A DNA stretch of 64,000 bases, from NCBI RefSeq assembly GCF_000389965.1, contig NC_021191.1:249501-313500 (forward strand), given 5' to 3'. The DNA is from Actinoplanes sp. N902-109. GTDB taxonomy: Bacteria; Actinomycetota; Actinomycetes; Mycobacteriales; Micromonosporaceae. A program made the translations under genes and the position numbers. The notes under the pieces were generated by a model that was not told the DNA's origin, searched no databases, and was given only the letters and a program-made list of their open reading frames with translations. Below, piece after piece: positions 18,515-25,605 of the stretch. Positions within the stretch are counted from its first letter, which is position 1. Each line of letters starts with the position of its first letter.

Positions 18515-18744
18515 CGGTCATGACCGACGACATGGGCCGCGAGGCCATCCGCATCGTGCTGGAAGGCGGCCCCGACCGCTTCCCGGCGGAGGAACGTACA
18601 AGGTACGTCGCCGCCTGCGAACCGAGGTTCAAAATCCAGCACTACGGCGGTTACGAGCACTTCGAACGGGACGAGGATGTCACGGCGGCCGCCGGGGCCG
18701 TGGTGGTGTACCGCTGGGTGGCCCGCACCGAGATCGCCGAATGA
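18511..18744 (+). CDS. DUF5988-like small protein
   Basis: A 77-residue protein from the GTG at 18511, or 74 from the ATG at 18520. It shows the pattern I-V-L-E-G-G-P near the start, YGGYEHFER in the middle and a C-terminal RTEIAE, which I recognise as the DUF5988 family that is scattered through actinomycete natural-product clusters. Its role is not established. The GTG overlaps the KS stop by 4 nt, as at most junctions in the operon, so I prefer that start. It is the last gene of the region A operon. Confidence 0.72.
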   Translation: MTVMTDDMGREAIRIVLEGGPDRFPAEERTRYVAACEPRFKIQHYGGYEHFERDEDVTAAAGAVVVYRWVARTEIAE

Positions 18745-18779
18745 TCGGTACTGCCGTACCGGCTGGCGAGGCCGGAAGG

Positions 18780-18800
18780 TTATGCACAGAGTTATCCACA
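18780..18800 (+). promoter_or_regulatory. Two DnaA-box-like 9-mers
   Basis: TTATGCACA (18780-18788) and TTATCCACA (18792-18800) sit in the same orientation, 12 bp apart. The second is the exact consensus DnaA box and the first differs at one position. Such AT-rich 9-mers are rare by chance in DNA of this GC content. They lie 26 bp upstream of the PP2C phosphatase start and overlap the likely -35 region of that gene, so they could let DnaA modulate it. They are too few to suggest an origin of replication. Confidence 0.45.
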
Positions 18801-18825
18801 GGGGGTGTACGGCTAGCGTGGGTGG

Positions 18826-19554
18826 GTGGATATCTGGACTGCTGGGTGGGGAATTGGCGGGTTGCGGCTCAGCGCGGCCGCCGGGAGTGTCGTGGGGAAC
18901 CGGTATCGGGAGAACTATGACGTCGTGCATCTGGATCAGGGGCGGCCGTTGGCGGTTGTAGCTGATGGGATGGGCAGCGGGGCCGGGTCGACGGCTGCTG
19001 GGCGTACGGCTGTGGAGACCTTTGTGCAGCACGCGCAGCCCGGCCGGCTGCGAAGTGCCGTTGCCGAGGTGCAGCGGGCAGTCATTGCCAAGGGGCGCGG
19101 CGTTGCCGACCTGACCGGGTGCACGCTGACTGCCTTTGTCGGTGATGACGATGGCGCCTGGATTGTGCAGCTCGGCGATTCTCGGGTTTATCGCCTACGG
19201 GACGGCGTCGTGGAGTTGCTGACCGTTGATCACACCGTGGCATGGCACGGTTTGTTGCACGGCTGGTTTACGGCCGATTCCCCGGAAGCCCACGCAGCGC
19301 GATATCGGCTCCTGCGCTACGTGGGCCATCCGAAGGCGCCCGAGCCCGATCTGCTCAGCATCAGCCTGCGGGCCCAGGACCGGTTTCTCCTCTGTACGGA
19401 CGGAGTCAGCGACCAGCTCACCTATGAACGCCTGGCGGAAGCCCTCAACGCCGACGCCGAACCAACTGTCACCGTCGAGGCGCTTCTGAAAGACACGCTC
19501 GTGACTGGCGACGACAACGCGACAGCCATTCTGATCCAGACGCGATCTGCTTAG
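18826..19554 (+). CDS. PP2C-family serine/threonine phosphatase
   Basis: A 242-residue protein with the metal-binding motifs of the PPM/PP2C family: VADGMGSG (metal-coordinating Asp and Gly), LGDSRVYRL, CTDGVSDQL and the terminal GDDNATAIL. It is a soluble catalytic domain with no membrane segment, of the short type that counteracts Hanks-type kinases. The GTG at 18826 lies six bases after a -10-like TAGCGT at 18814-18819, which suggests a leaderless transcript with the DnaA-like boxes near -35. Its stop overlaps the stop of proS by 4 nt (convergent). Confidence 0.88.
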   Translation: MDIWTAGWGIGGLRLSAAAGSVVGNRYRENYDVVHLDQGRPLAVVADGMGSGAGSTAAGRTAVETFVQHAQPGRLRSAVAEVQRAVIAKGRGVADLTGCTLTAFVGDDDGAWIVQLGDSRVYRLRDGVVELLTVDHTVAWHGLLHGWFTADSPEAHAARYRLLRYVGHPKAPEPDLLSISLRAQDRFLLCTDGVSDQLTYERLAEALNADAEPTVTVEALLKDTLVTGDDNATAILIQTRSA

Positions 19555-21080
19555 CGCAGTTCCGCCGGGAGGTCGACGGTGATCGGGGCGGCGAGGGTTG
19601 TCAGCATGGCGGCTATGCGGTTGCGGACCTCGGTGACCACATTGTCGAGGGGCACGGTGGTGGTCGCCCCGGTGGCTCGATCGCGCAGTTCGGCCGTACC
19701 GGCGGCGAAGCCTTTCTTTCCGAGGGTGAGGCGCAGCGGGAGGCCGATCACGTCCGCGTCGGCGAATTTGACGCCCGGGCGTTCGGTGCGGTCGTCGAGG
19801 AGGACCTCGATGCCGTGGGCCCACAATTCGTCGTAGTACCGCTGGGCGAGCGTGCCCACCTCGGAGTTGATGTCGTCGAGGAGGGCGAGGTGGACGTGGT
19901 ACGGGGCGATGCTGGCCGGGAGTCGCAGGCCCTTGTCGTCGTGGTGTTCCTCGGCGGCGCAGCCCAGCAGCCGGCCCACGCCGATGCCGTAGCAGCCCAT
20001 GATGAGCGGGCGGCGTTCGCCGTCGGCGTCCACGAACACGGCGCCCAGGTCGGCCGAGTATTTGGTGCCTAATTTGAAGATGTTGCCCGCTTCGACGCCT
20101 CGGGTGGTGCGCAGGGCGTGACCGCATTCCGGGCACGGATCGCCGGCCCGGGCCGCGGTGATGTCACCGATGATGTCGGCCTTGTACCCGGTGTTCTGTA
20201 CCGCGTCGTCGACGACGGTGATGTCGCGCGGGCCGGATGCGTGAACGAGGTTGGCGAGTTTGGTCTCGTTGAGCTCGGTGTCGGCGCGCAGCACGGCGGT
20301 GACGAGCTTGCCGCCGCCCTCCCAATGGTGCACGGTGACCGCTTCGGATGCGGTGGACGGTTTGCGGAAGGTGGCGACTTCGCGGTTGGCGGCGAAACCG
20401 CATGCGTCGCACAGCAGCAGCGTGTCCTCACCGATCGGGGTGATGTACATGAATTCGTGGGCCATGCTGCCGCCCATCATGCCGACGTCGGACAGCACCG
20501 CCCGGATCGGCACCCCGCAGCGTTTGAAGATGGTGAAGTAGGCCTGGTACTGGGCTCTGTACTGCCGGGCCAGACCTTCCTCGTCACGGTCGAAGCTGTA
20601 GGCGTCCTTCATGGTGAATTCGCGTACGCGGAGCAGGCCGGCGCGCGGGCGGGCGTCGTCGCGGAATTTGGTCTGCAGTTGGAAGACCATGCGCGGCAGG
20701 TCGCGGTACGACCCGATCTCGGAGCGGGCGAGGGACGTGACGATTTCCTCGTGCGTCATGGCCAGCACCATGTCGCGGCCCCGCCGGTCGGCGAAGCGGG
20801 CGAGTTCCGGGCCGATCCCGGTGTAGCGCCCGGATTGTTTCCACAGATCGGCCGGATTGACCACCGGCATCGAGATCTCCTGGCAGCCGATGCGCTCCAT
20901 TTCGGCGCGCAGCACGGCCTCGATCTTGCGGACGGTGCGCCATCCGAACGGCAGGTAGGCGAAGATGCCCTGGGCGACCTGGCGGACCATGGCTGCCCGT
21001 TGCAGCATCTGGTGGCCCTGGGATTCCGATTGTCCCGGGGCGGTGTGCAGGGTGGTGCCGAATGCGGTCGACATTTTCAT
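19551..21080 (-). CDS. proS: Prolyl-tRNA synthetase with shortened editing insertion
   Basis: A 509-residue class II synthetase that charges tRNA-Pro. Motif 2 and flanks read FRDDARPRAGLLRVREF with MKDAYSF after it, CDACGFAANREVA leads into the insertion, and GVEAGNIFKLGTKYS with MGCYGIGVGRLL (motif 3 region) follows. The anticodon-binding domain ends with VPLDNVV and a short tail. Usual bacterial ProRS is about 565-580 residues because of an editing (INS) domain of about 180; here the section between CDACGF and GVEAGN is only about 110, so deacylation of Ala-tRNA-Pro may be weak. The start at 21080 has GAGGA upstream. It could be the sole ProRS or a second, possibly resistance-related copy; the window cannot tell. 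Confidence 0.93.
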   Translation of the reverse strand: MKMSTAFGTTLHTAPGQSESQGHQMLQRAAMVRQVAQGIFAYLPFGWRTVRKIEAVLRAEMERIGCQEISMPVVNPADLWKQSGRYTGIGPELARFADRRGRDMVLAMTHEEIVTSLARSEIGSYRDLPRMVFQLQTKFRDDARPRAGLLRVREFTMKDAYSFDRDEEGLARQYRAQYQAYFTIFKRCGVPIRAVLSDVGMMGGSMAHEFMYITPIGEDTLLLCDACGFAANREVATFRKPSTASEAVTVHHWEGGGKLVTAVLRADTELNETKLANLVHASGPRDITVVDDAVQNTGYKADIIGDITAARAGDPCPECGHALRTTRGVEAGNIFKLGTKYSADLGAVFVDADGERRPLIMGCYGIGVGRLLGCAAEEHHDDKGLRLPASIAPYHVHLALLDDINSEVGTLAQRYYDELWAHGIEVLLDDRTERPGVKFADADVIGLPLRLTLGKKGFAAGTAELRDRATGATTTVPLDNVVTEVRNRIAAMLTTLAAPITVDLPAELR

Positions 21081-21144
21081 GACAAATGGTCCTCAGCGTG
21101 TGCGGGTCGGTGAGACAGCCGCGTTCTGGGGCGACCAGCCGGGA

Positions 21145-21276
21145 TCAGCCGGCCAGGACGAACGCGATCCCCGACCGGAACACCGGCACACTAGGTCGAC
21201 GCGCGGACGGCACGCAGCGGGTCACTCCACCGCTGATCGTCACCGTCGCAAGGGCCATGCCGAAACCATAACTCAT
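21145..21276 (-). CDS. Candidate 43-aa leader ORF upstream of proS
   Basis: An ATG at 21276 with GGGAG five bases upstream opens 43 codons, ending 64 nt before proS. The peptide begins MSYGFGMALATVTISGG and contains PSARRPSVPVFRSG before FVLAG. It has three proline codons in its second half, but not the dense run expected of a classical attenuation peptide. The strong ribosome-binding site and coding-like base composition suggest it is translated. No terminator hairpin with a T-run was found after it, so any control of proS would be translational. It may also be an unrelated small protein gene. Confidence 0.4.
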   Translation of the reverse strand: MSYGFGMALATVTISGGVTRCVPSARRPSVPVFRSGIAFVLAG

Positions 21277-21381
21277 CGGTGCTCCCGGCGGCCCGGGAGA
21301 ATCCGGCACCGGTCGACGCATCGATCCGCGGGGCGGTCGCCCGGAAGCCTTGACTGTGCGTCATCCACTACTATCGCTGTG

Positions 21382-21831
21382 GTGATCACGGCGAAGAGGA
21401 GTGGCTTCTGGGGCACCCGCTACGAGGTCAGCGTCGCGGATCGGGTGGTCGCCACCTGGGACAACGCGCGCTGGAAGAGCGGGGGCGACTTCGAGCTCGA
21501 CGGGCGGCACTACCGAGTGCGCAGCAACGGCTGGGGCACCAAGTTCACGATGACCGACGAGGCCGGCACGGTGCTCGCGTCGGCCGACCGGATCGGCCGC
21601 AAGCAGTGGCACGTCATGGCGGACGGGCAGACGTACGTGTTCGAGCGCGCGTCGTTCTGGAGCAGCGACCAGGAGTTGCGGGTCGGCGACCGGCGCGCGG
21701 GGTCGATCCGGCAGGCCGGCCGGTGGCGCACCGATATCGCCGTCGACCTGCCCGGGGTGCCGCTGCCCACGCAGATCTTCGTGATGGGGGTCGTGATCGC
21801 GATGTGGCAGGTCCAAGCCGCAGCCGTCTGA
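21382..21831 (+). CDS. Small protein of unknown function, leaderless gene
   Basis: A 149-residue protein starting at GTG 21382 (a second GTG is in frame at 21379). It is rich in beta-strand pattern with repeated Trp/Gly turns (SGFWGTRYEV, SNGWGTKF, GRKQWHVM) and ends in one hydrophobic stretch (QIFVMGVVIAMWQV), likely a C-terminal membrane anchor. The strand-turn pattern recalls small LURP-one/tubby-like beta-barrel proteins, but I cannot assign the family firmly. TACTAT at 21369-21374 lies where the -10 of a leaderless transcript should be, and TTGACT at 21350-21355 is a -35 candidate with a short 13-bp spacer. It runs into a repeat and a strong terminator. Confidence 0.7.
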   Translation: MITAKRSGFWGTRYEVSVADRVVATWDNARWKSGGDFELDGRHYRVRSNGWGTKFTMTDEAGTVLASADRIGRKQWHVMADGQTYVFERASFWSSDQELRVGDRRAGSIRQAGRWRTDIAVDLPGVPLPTQIFVMGVVIAMWQVQAAAV

Positions 21832-21900
21832 GCAGGGCCGTCTGAGCAGGGCCGTCTGAGCAGGGCCGCTGGGCAGAGCCGTCCGAGCAGGGCCGCTGGG
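21824..21900 (+). repeat. Degenerate 14-15 bp tandem repeats after a stop codon
   Basis: Starting inside the last codons of the preceding gene, the unit GCCGTCTGAGCAGG is repeated three times almost perfectly, then in worn forms (GCCGCTGGGCAG, GCCGTCCGAGCAGG, GCCGCTGGGCC). The array moves the end of the gene up to the terminator at 21914. It looks like replication slippage, with no sign of a functional element. Confidence 0.7.
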
Positions 21901-21913
21901 CCGGGCGGCCGTT

Positions 21914-21953
21914 GGGCCGTGACCCGCAGGATCGCAGGTCACGGCCCATTTTA
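21914..21953 (+). terminator. Intrinsic terminator, perfect 11-bp stem
   Basis: GGGCCGTGACC at 21914-21924 pairs perfectly with GGTCACGGCCC at 21937-21947, with a 12-nt loop, followed by ATTTTA. It terminates the small plus-strand gene and also sits 3' of the long minus-strand RiPP operon, whose last gene ends at 21969, so it may act on both strands. Confidence 0.8.
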
Positions 21954-21968
21954 CCGGGGCGGGGAAGG

Positions 21969-22157
21969 TCAGCGGTTGGTGCGCAGCGCGGCACCCAGCC
22001 GGTAGGCGCACACCAGGATGGCGGCCGTCACTGCGGCGCCCAGGCTGTAGCGCAGCCCGGAGGTCAGGTCGTCGCTGGCGATCAGGGCCACCAGGCAGCC
22101 GCACAGCACCACGGTGAGCGCCGCGACCAGGGACGTCTTGTTTCGGGTGTCAGCCAT
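21969..22157 (-). CDS. Small two-helix membrane protein at the end of the RiPP operon
   Basis: A 62-residue protein with two hydrophobic helices, about residues 8-28 and 35-55 (LVAALTVVLCGCLVALIA and LGAAVTAAILVCAYRLG), and a basic C-terminus. AAGGAG precedes the ATG. It follows the exporter permease by 33 nt in the same direction, so it is probably co-transcribed. It could be an accessory subunit of the exporter or a small immunity protein against a membrane-active peptide; no family was recognised. Confidence 0.6.
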   Translation of the reverse strand: MADTRNKTSLVAALTVVLCGCLVALIASDDLTSGLRYSLGAAVTAAILVCAYRLGAALRTNR

Positions 22158-22190
22158 TGTCGTTCTCCTTCACGGGATACCGAGGGTTGA

Positions 22191-23438
22191 TTACTCCGCC
22201 AGCTTCAGTGCTTGGCGGATGGTGAGCTTGCCGCCGGTCTGCATGAGCGCACGGCGGTAGATGCGCTCACCGGCCAGGATGATCAGCGACCCGACGACCA
22301 CCGATGCGGTGAGCGCGGCGACCGGCTCCCACCACGCCACCTCGCCCGCGACGATGCGGCCGGGCATGGTGATGGTCGAGGCGAGCGGGATGAACGAGAG
22401 GATCTCGCGGACCGGGCCGGAGACCGAGATGCCGGCGATGAACACCAGCGCGACGATCAGGCTCACCGGGGTGGTGCTGGACTGGATGTCCTCGACCCGG
22501 CTGGAGATCGCCCCGGCAACCGCGTAGATGCAGGCCAGCACCGCGATACCGACGGCGTAGAAGGCGATGAACCAGCCCAGTGCCGGGGCGATCTGGCGCA
22601 GCGCCTCGGACTCGCCCATCGCCAGCGACCCGGCCACGCCGAACGCGGCCAGCAGGACGATCTGCCCCAGGGCCATCACGGTGTTCCCGACGATCTTGCC
22701 GATCAGCAGGTCCCGGAGCCGGATCGAGCTGGCGATGATCTCGACCACCCGGTTCTGCTTCTCCTCCACGATCGAGGTCGCGAGCGCGACGCCGAGCAGC
22801 ACCGCCGCCAGGTAGAACAGGAAGCCGAACACGTAGGTCGCGGCCATCACGACCGCCCGGGGCGTGTCGCTCGGCGCCAGCAGCTGGTAGCCGACCTCTG
22901 CGCCCTGGCTCAGCTGCGCGGTCGTCGTGCCGGCCGCGGTCGCGTTGCGCTGCAGGGCGTTCTGCGCGGCGGCCGCGCCGATCCAGGTGGACGCCAGGGA
23001 GTTGCGGTCGGTCTTGCCGACCAGGGTCCAGCTGTCCCCCGCGGGCAGCAGGCCGACCTCGATGTCACCGGCGGACACCGCGGCCCGTACGGCGTCGGGG
23101 GAGTCGTACGGCTTGGCCGTGAACTTCACGTCCTCGCCGGCCGCCGATGCCGCCGCGACGGCCTGGCGCAGCAGCTCCGGGCCTTGGGCGCCGGTGACCG
23201 CGACGTCGACCTTGTTGGCGACCGAGCCGAGGTACACCTGCAGGCCGAGCGCGCCCAGGATGAGCGCCAGCGTCGCCGCGGTGGAGATGAGGAAGCCGCG
23301 GTTGCGCAGCTTGACCGCCATCTCCCGGAGGGCCACCACCAGCCACACGCTTTCCGGCTTGCCGGCCGGTGCGGGCGGCTGGACCGCGGCAGGAGGTGCA
23401 GTTTCCACAGTCGTCTCTCTGATCATCATGTCGGTCAT
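22191..23438 (-). CDS. ABC-2 type transporter permease (NatB-like)
   Basis: A 415-residue permease. One transmembrane helix at about residues 40-60 follows a Pro-rich cytoplasmic start, a large extracytoplasmic loop runs to about 185, and five or six further helices follow, with the NatB/ABC-2 segment VEEKQNRVVEIIASS between them. This architecture belongs to exporters such as NatAB and to RiPP export/immunity pumps. Its start overlaps the stop of the ATPase gene by 4 nt, so the two form one transporter, most likely exporting the mature RiPP or protecting the producer. Confidence 0.88.
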   Translation of the reverse strand: MTDMMIRETTVETAPPAAVQPPAPAGKPESVWLVVALREMAVKLRNRGFLISTAATLALILGALGLQVYLGSVANKVDVAVTGAQGPELLRQAVAAASAAGEDVKFTAKPYDSPDAVRAAVSAGDIEVGLLPAGDSWTLVGKTDRNSLASTWIGAAAAQNALQRNATAAGTTTAQLSQGAEVGYQLLAPSDTPRAVVMAATYVFGFLFYLAAVLLGVALATSIVEEKQNRVVEIIASSIRLRDLLIGKIVGNTVMALGQIVLLAAFGVAGSLAMGESEALRQIAPALGWFIAFYAVGIAVLACIYAVAGAISSRVEDIQSSTTPVSLIVALVFIAGISVSGPVREILSFIPLASTITMPGRIVAGEVAWWEPVAALTASVVVGSLIILAGERIYRRALMQTGGKLTIRQALKLAE

Positions 23439-24331
23439 GCCGCCAACTCCCGGAACACGTCGCCCACGCTCGGCACCACTTCGGCGAACTCGCGTACGGA
23501 CCCCCGGCGCAACGCCTCGGTCAGCAGCCCGTCCGCCGCCTCCGCACTGGCCAGCTCGACCAGCACCGTGTCGTTCTCCTCGGTCACCACCGTGACCCCG
23601 GCGATGTCGCGCACCCAGCGCGTGCCCGCCGCCGTGCGCAGCCGGTGCCGGATCTGGCCCTTGCGGCGCAGCTGGTCGGGGGTGCCGTCGCCGACCACCC
23701 GGCCCGCGCTGAGCACCACGAGGTGGTCGCAGAGCCGCTCCACCAGGTCGAGCTGGTGCGAGGAGAACAGCACCGGAACGCCCCGGCCGGTGATCTCGCG
23801 CAGCACGTCGGCCATGCTGTCCACGGCCAGCGGGTCCAGGCCCGAGAACGGCTCGTCCAGCACCAGCAGGGCGGGGTCGCCCATCAGCGCCGCGACGATC
23901 TGCACCCGCTGCTGGTTGCCCAGCGACAGCGACTCCAGCTTGGCATCGCGCTTGTCCGCGAGGCCGAAGCGTTCCAGCAGTTCCTCGGTGGCTCGTTTGG
24001 CCCCGGCGGCGCCGAGCCCACGCAGCCGGCCCAGGTAGAGCAGCTGGCTGAGCACCGACTGCTTCGGGTAGAGGCCGCGTTCCTCCGGCATGTAGCCGAA
24101 CGTGCGCCGGTCGTCGCGGGTCGGGGTGCGGCCGTTCCACCGGATCTCCCCGTCGGTGATGGCCAGGACGCCCATGATCATGCGCATCGTGGTGGTCTTG
24201 CCGGCGCCGTTCCCGCCGACGAAGCCCGTGATGAGCCCATCGGCGACCTGGAACGACACCTCGTCGACCACGGTGCGTTCGCCGAACCGGCGGACGACTT
24301 TGTCTAGCTGCAGCACACTTCCTCCAATCAT
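23435..24331 (-). CDS. ABC transporter ATP-binding protein
   Basis: A 298-residue ATPase of the NatA/CcmA group. Walker A is GGNGAGKTT, the signature LSLGNQQRVQ, Walker B LLVLDEPFSGLDP and the H-loop SSHQ. A C-terminal extension of about 80 residues is typical of ABC-2 exporters. The ATG at 24331 shares one base with the TGA of the YcaO gene (TGATG), and the stop overlaps the permease start, so expression is coupled through the whole block. It powers export of, or self-protection against, the RiPP made by this operon. Confidence 0.92.
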   Translation of the reverse strand: MIGGSVLQLDKVVRRFGERTVVDEVSFQVADGLITGFVGGNGAGKTTTMRMIMGVLAITDGEIRWNGRTPTRDDRRTFGYMPEERGLYPKQSVLSQLLYLGRLRGLGAAGAKRATEELLERFGLADKRDAKLESLSLGNQQRVQIVAALMGDPALLVLDEPFSGLDPLAVDSMADVLREITGRGVPVLFSSHQLDLVERLCDHLVVLSAGRVVGDGTPDQLRRKGQIRHRLRTAAGTRWVRDIAGVTVVTEENDTVLVELASAEAADGLLTEALRRGSVREFAEVVPSVGDVFRELAA

Positions 24332-25605
24332 CAGGGCAACGGGTGCGGCCGGTCGGCAGAGCAACCGCTGTAACGCGCTTCGCATCCGGTTCGGACATCG
24401 GCGGTGGCCAGCCGGGGGCGGTTCCAGCTCCACCGGTGCGTCTCGTCCATCCGCAGGTGCTGGTAGTTGACCGGCAGGATCTTGGTGGCCCGCCAGCCCA
24501 TGGTGCGCAGGGTCAGCGGCAACCGGTCGGTGAGGTCCACCTCCACCGGATCACCCCCGTCGGCGAGGACCGCTTCGAGCACCGCCTCGTCGGTGCTGCG
24601 CCGGGGCTCGGGATCGACGACCGGGCCGGTGAACCCCGCCACCCAGTCGCGGATGCAGTCGTAGCCGTCGCGGGTGAGCATGTACTGGATCCGGTCGTGC
24701 TCGGTCACGATCGTGCCGGGGGCCGGCTGTTCGGGGTCTGCCGCCTGCAACGCCGCGCGCACCTGCCAGGCCTCCTGGAACGCGCCGAGCAGCGCGGCCC
24801 ACGGCCGGTCCGAGGCCTTGAGCCCGACCGAGGCGAGGGCGCCGCGTCCGGGCGCGTCGACCAGCGACCCGACCGCGGACCACAGCCCCGGCACCGCCGT
24901 GGGGATCCGCGCCAGCCCGGGCGTGATGCCGTGCTCCAGCGCGCGCTGCCACAGCTTGGCGAGCCCGGCCCGGTCCCGTACGTCGTCCGGTCCGTGCACC
25001 GGGATCAGGTCGAGATCCCGGTAGGCCGGCAGCCGCAGGCCGCGTTCCCAGGCGCAGATCACGGCATCCCGCTCCACGATCTCCAGCAGCGCGGCCCGGC
25101 GGGCCATCCGCGGGTTGCTGCCCGCGGCGGCGCCCGACGGTCCCGGGTCGAACAGGTGGCTCTCGGCGTCCATGGCCGGCCAGTCCACCAGCGGCAGCGG
25201 CACCAGCAGCTCCCGGCCGTCGCGCATCCGGCGGCCGGAGACCCAGGTCAGCTCCGCGTCCGCCGACTCCGGCGCGGCCAGGGCGACCCCGGGATCGGCT
25301 GCGGCGAGCGTCGGCCGGGCGAGGGCGGCGGCTGTTCCCCGTACGGTCGCAGTGCCGTCCTGCGGATGCAGAGCGAACCGCTCGACGGCCTCGCCGGCGC
25401 CCCGCAGCAGCGCGTCAGCGCGGGAATGCCCGCTGGCACCCACCATGCGCGCCGACAGCGGGATCGCGTCGACGGTCAGCCCGGCCGCCGCGGTCAGCTC
25501 GACCCCGACGCTCCACAGCGGACTCTCGCCGTGCGGGGGGATGAGGGACATCCGGTCCGCCACCCCGGTCGAGGTGGCGAGCGTGCGAGGAATGTCGATC
25601 ACCAT
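24331..25605 (-). CDS. YcaO-domain protein of a RiPP cluster
   Basis: A 424-residue YcaO enzyme. ATP-binding elements are seen in SRADALLRGAGEAVERFAL (GEAVER at 71-76) and in ALLEIVERDAVICAWERG (EIVERD at 175-180). The last residues are PHPLP, the proline-rich C-terminus characteristic of azoline-forming YcaO cyclodehydratases. YcaO enzymes activate backbone amides with ATP to form azolines, macroamidines or thioamides. No E1/ocin-ThiF-like partner and no TfuA is encoded nearby, so either the putative recognition protein at 34382 delivers the substrate or it works alone. With Cys-free cores its azoline substrates would be Ser/Thr (oxazolines). It overlaps the LanKC gene by 7 nt, a clear sign of one operon. 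Confidence 0.88.
   Translation of the reverse strand: MVIDIPRTLATSTGVADRMSLIPPHGESPLWSVGVELTAAAGLTVDAIPLSARMVGASGHSRADALLRGAGEAVERFALHPQDGTATVRGTAAALARPTLAAADPGVALAAPESADAELTWVSGRRMRDGRELLVPLPLVDWPAMDAESHLFDPGPSGAAAGSNPRMARRAALLEIVERDAVICAWERGLRLPAYRDLDLIPVHGPDDVRDRAGLAKLWQRALEHGITPGLARIPTAVPGLWSAVGSLVDAPGRGALASVGLKASDRPWAALLGAFQEAWQVRAALQAADPEQPAPGTIVTEHDRIQYMLTRDGYDCIRDWVAGFTGPVVDPEPRRSTDEAVLEAVLADGGDPVEVDLTDRLPLTLRTMGWRATKILPVNYQHLRMDETHRWSWNRPRLATADVRTGCEARYSGCSADRPHPLP

Noticed and set aside
18780..18800. Replication origin
   Set aside because: Only two DnaA-like boxes are present and there is no dnaA/dnaN context or AT-rich unwinding region.
21081..21378. T-box or other tRNA-sensing riboswitch upstream of proS
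   Set aside because: The minus-strand sequence lacks a TGGNACCGCG-type T-box sequence and a terminator/antiterminator pair; only a candidate leader ORF remains.
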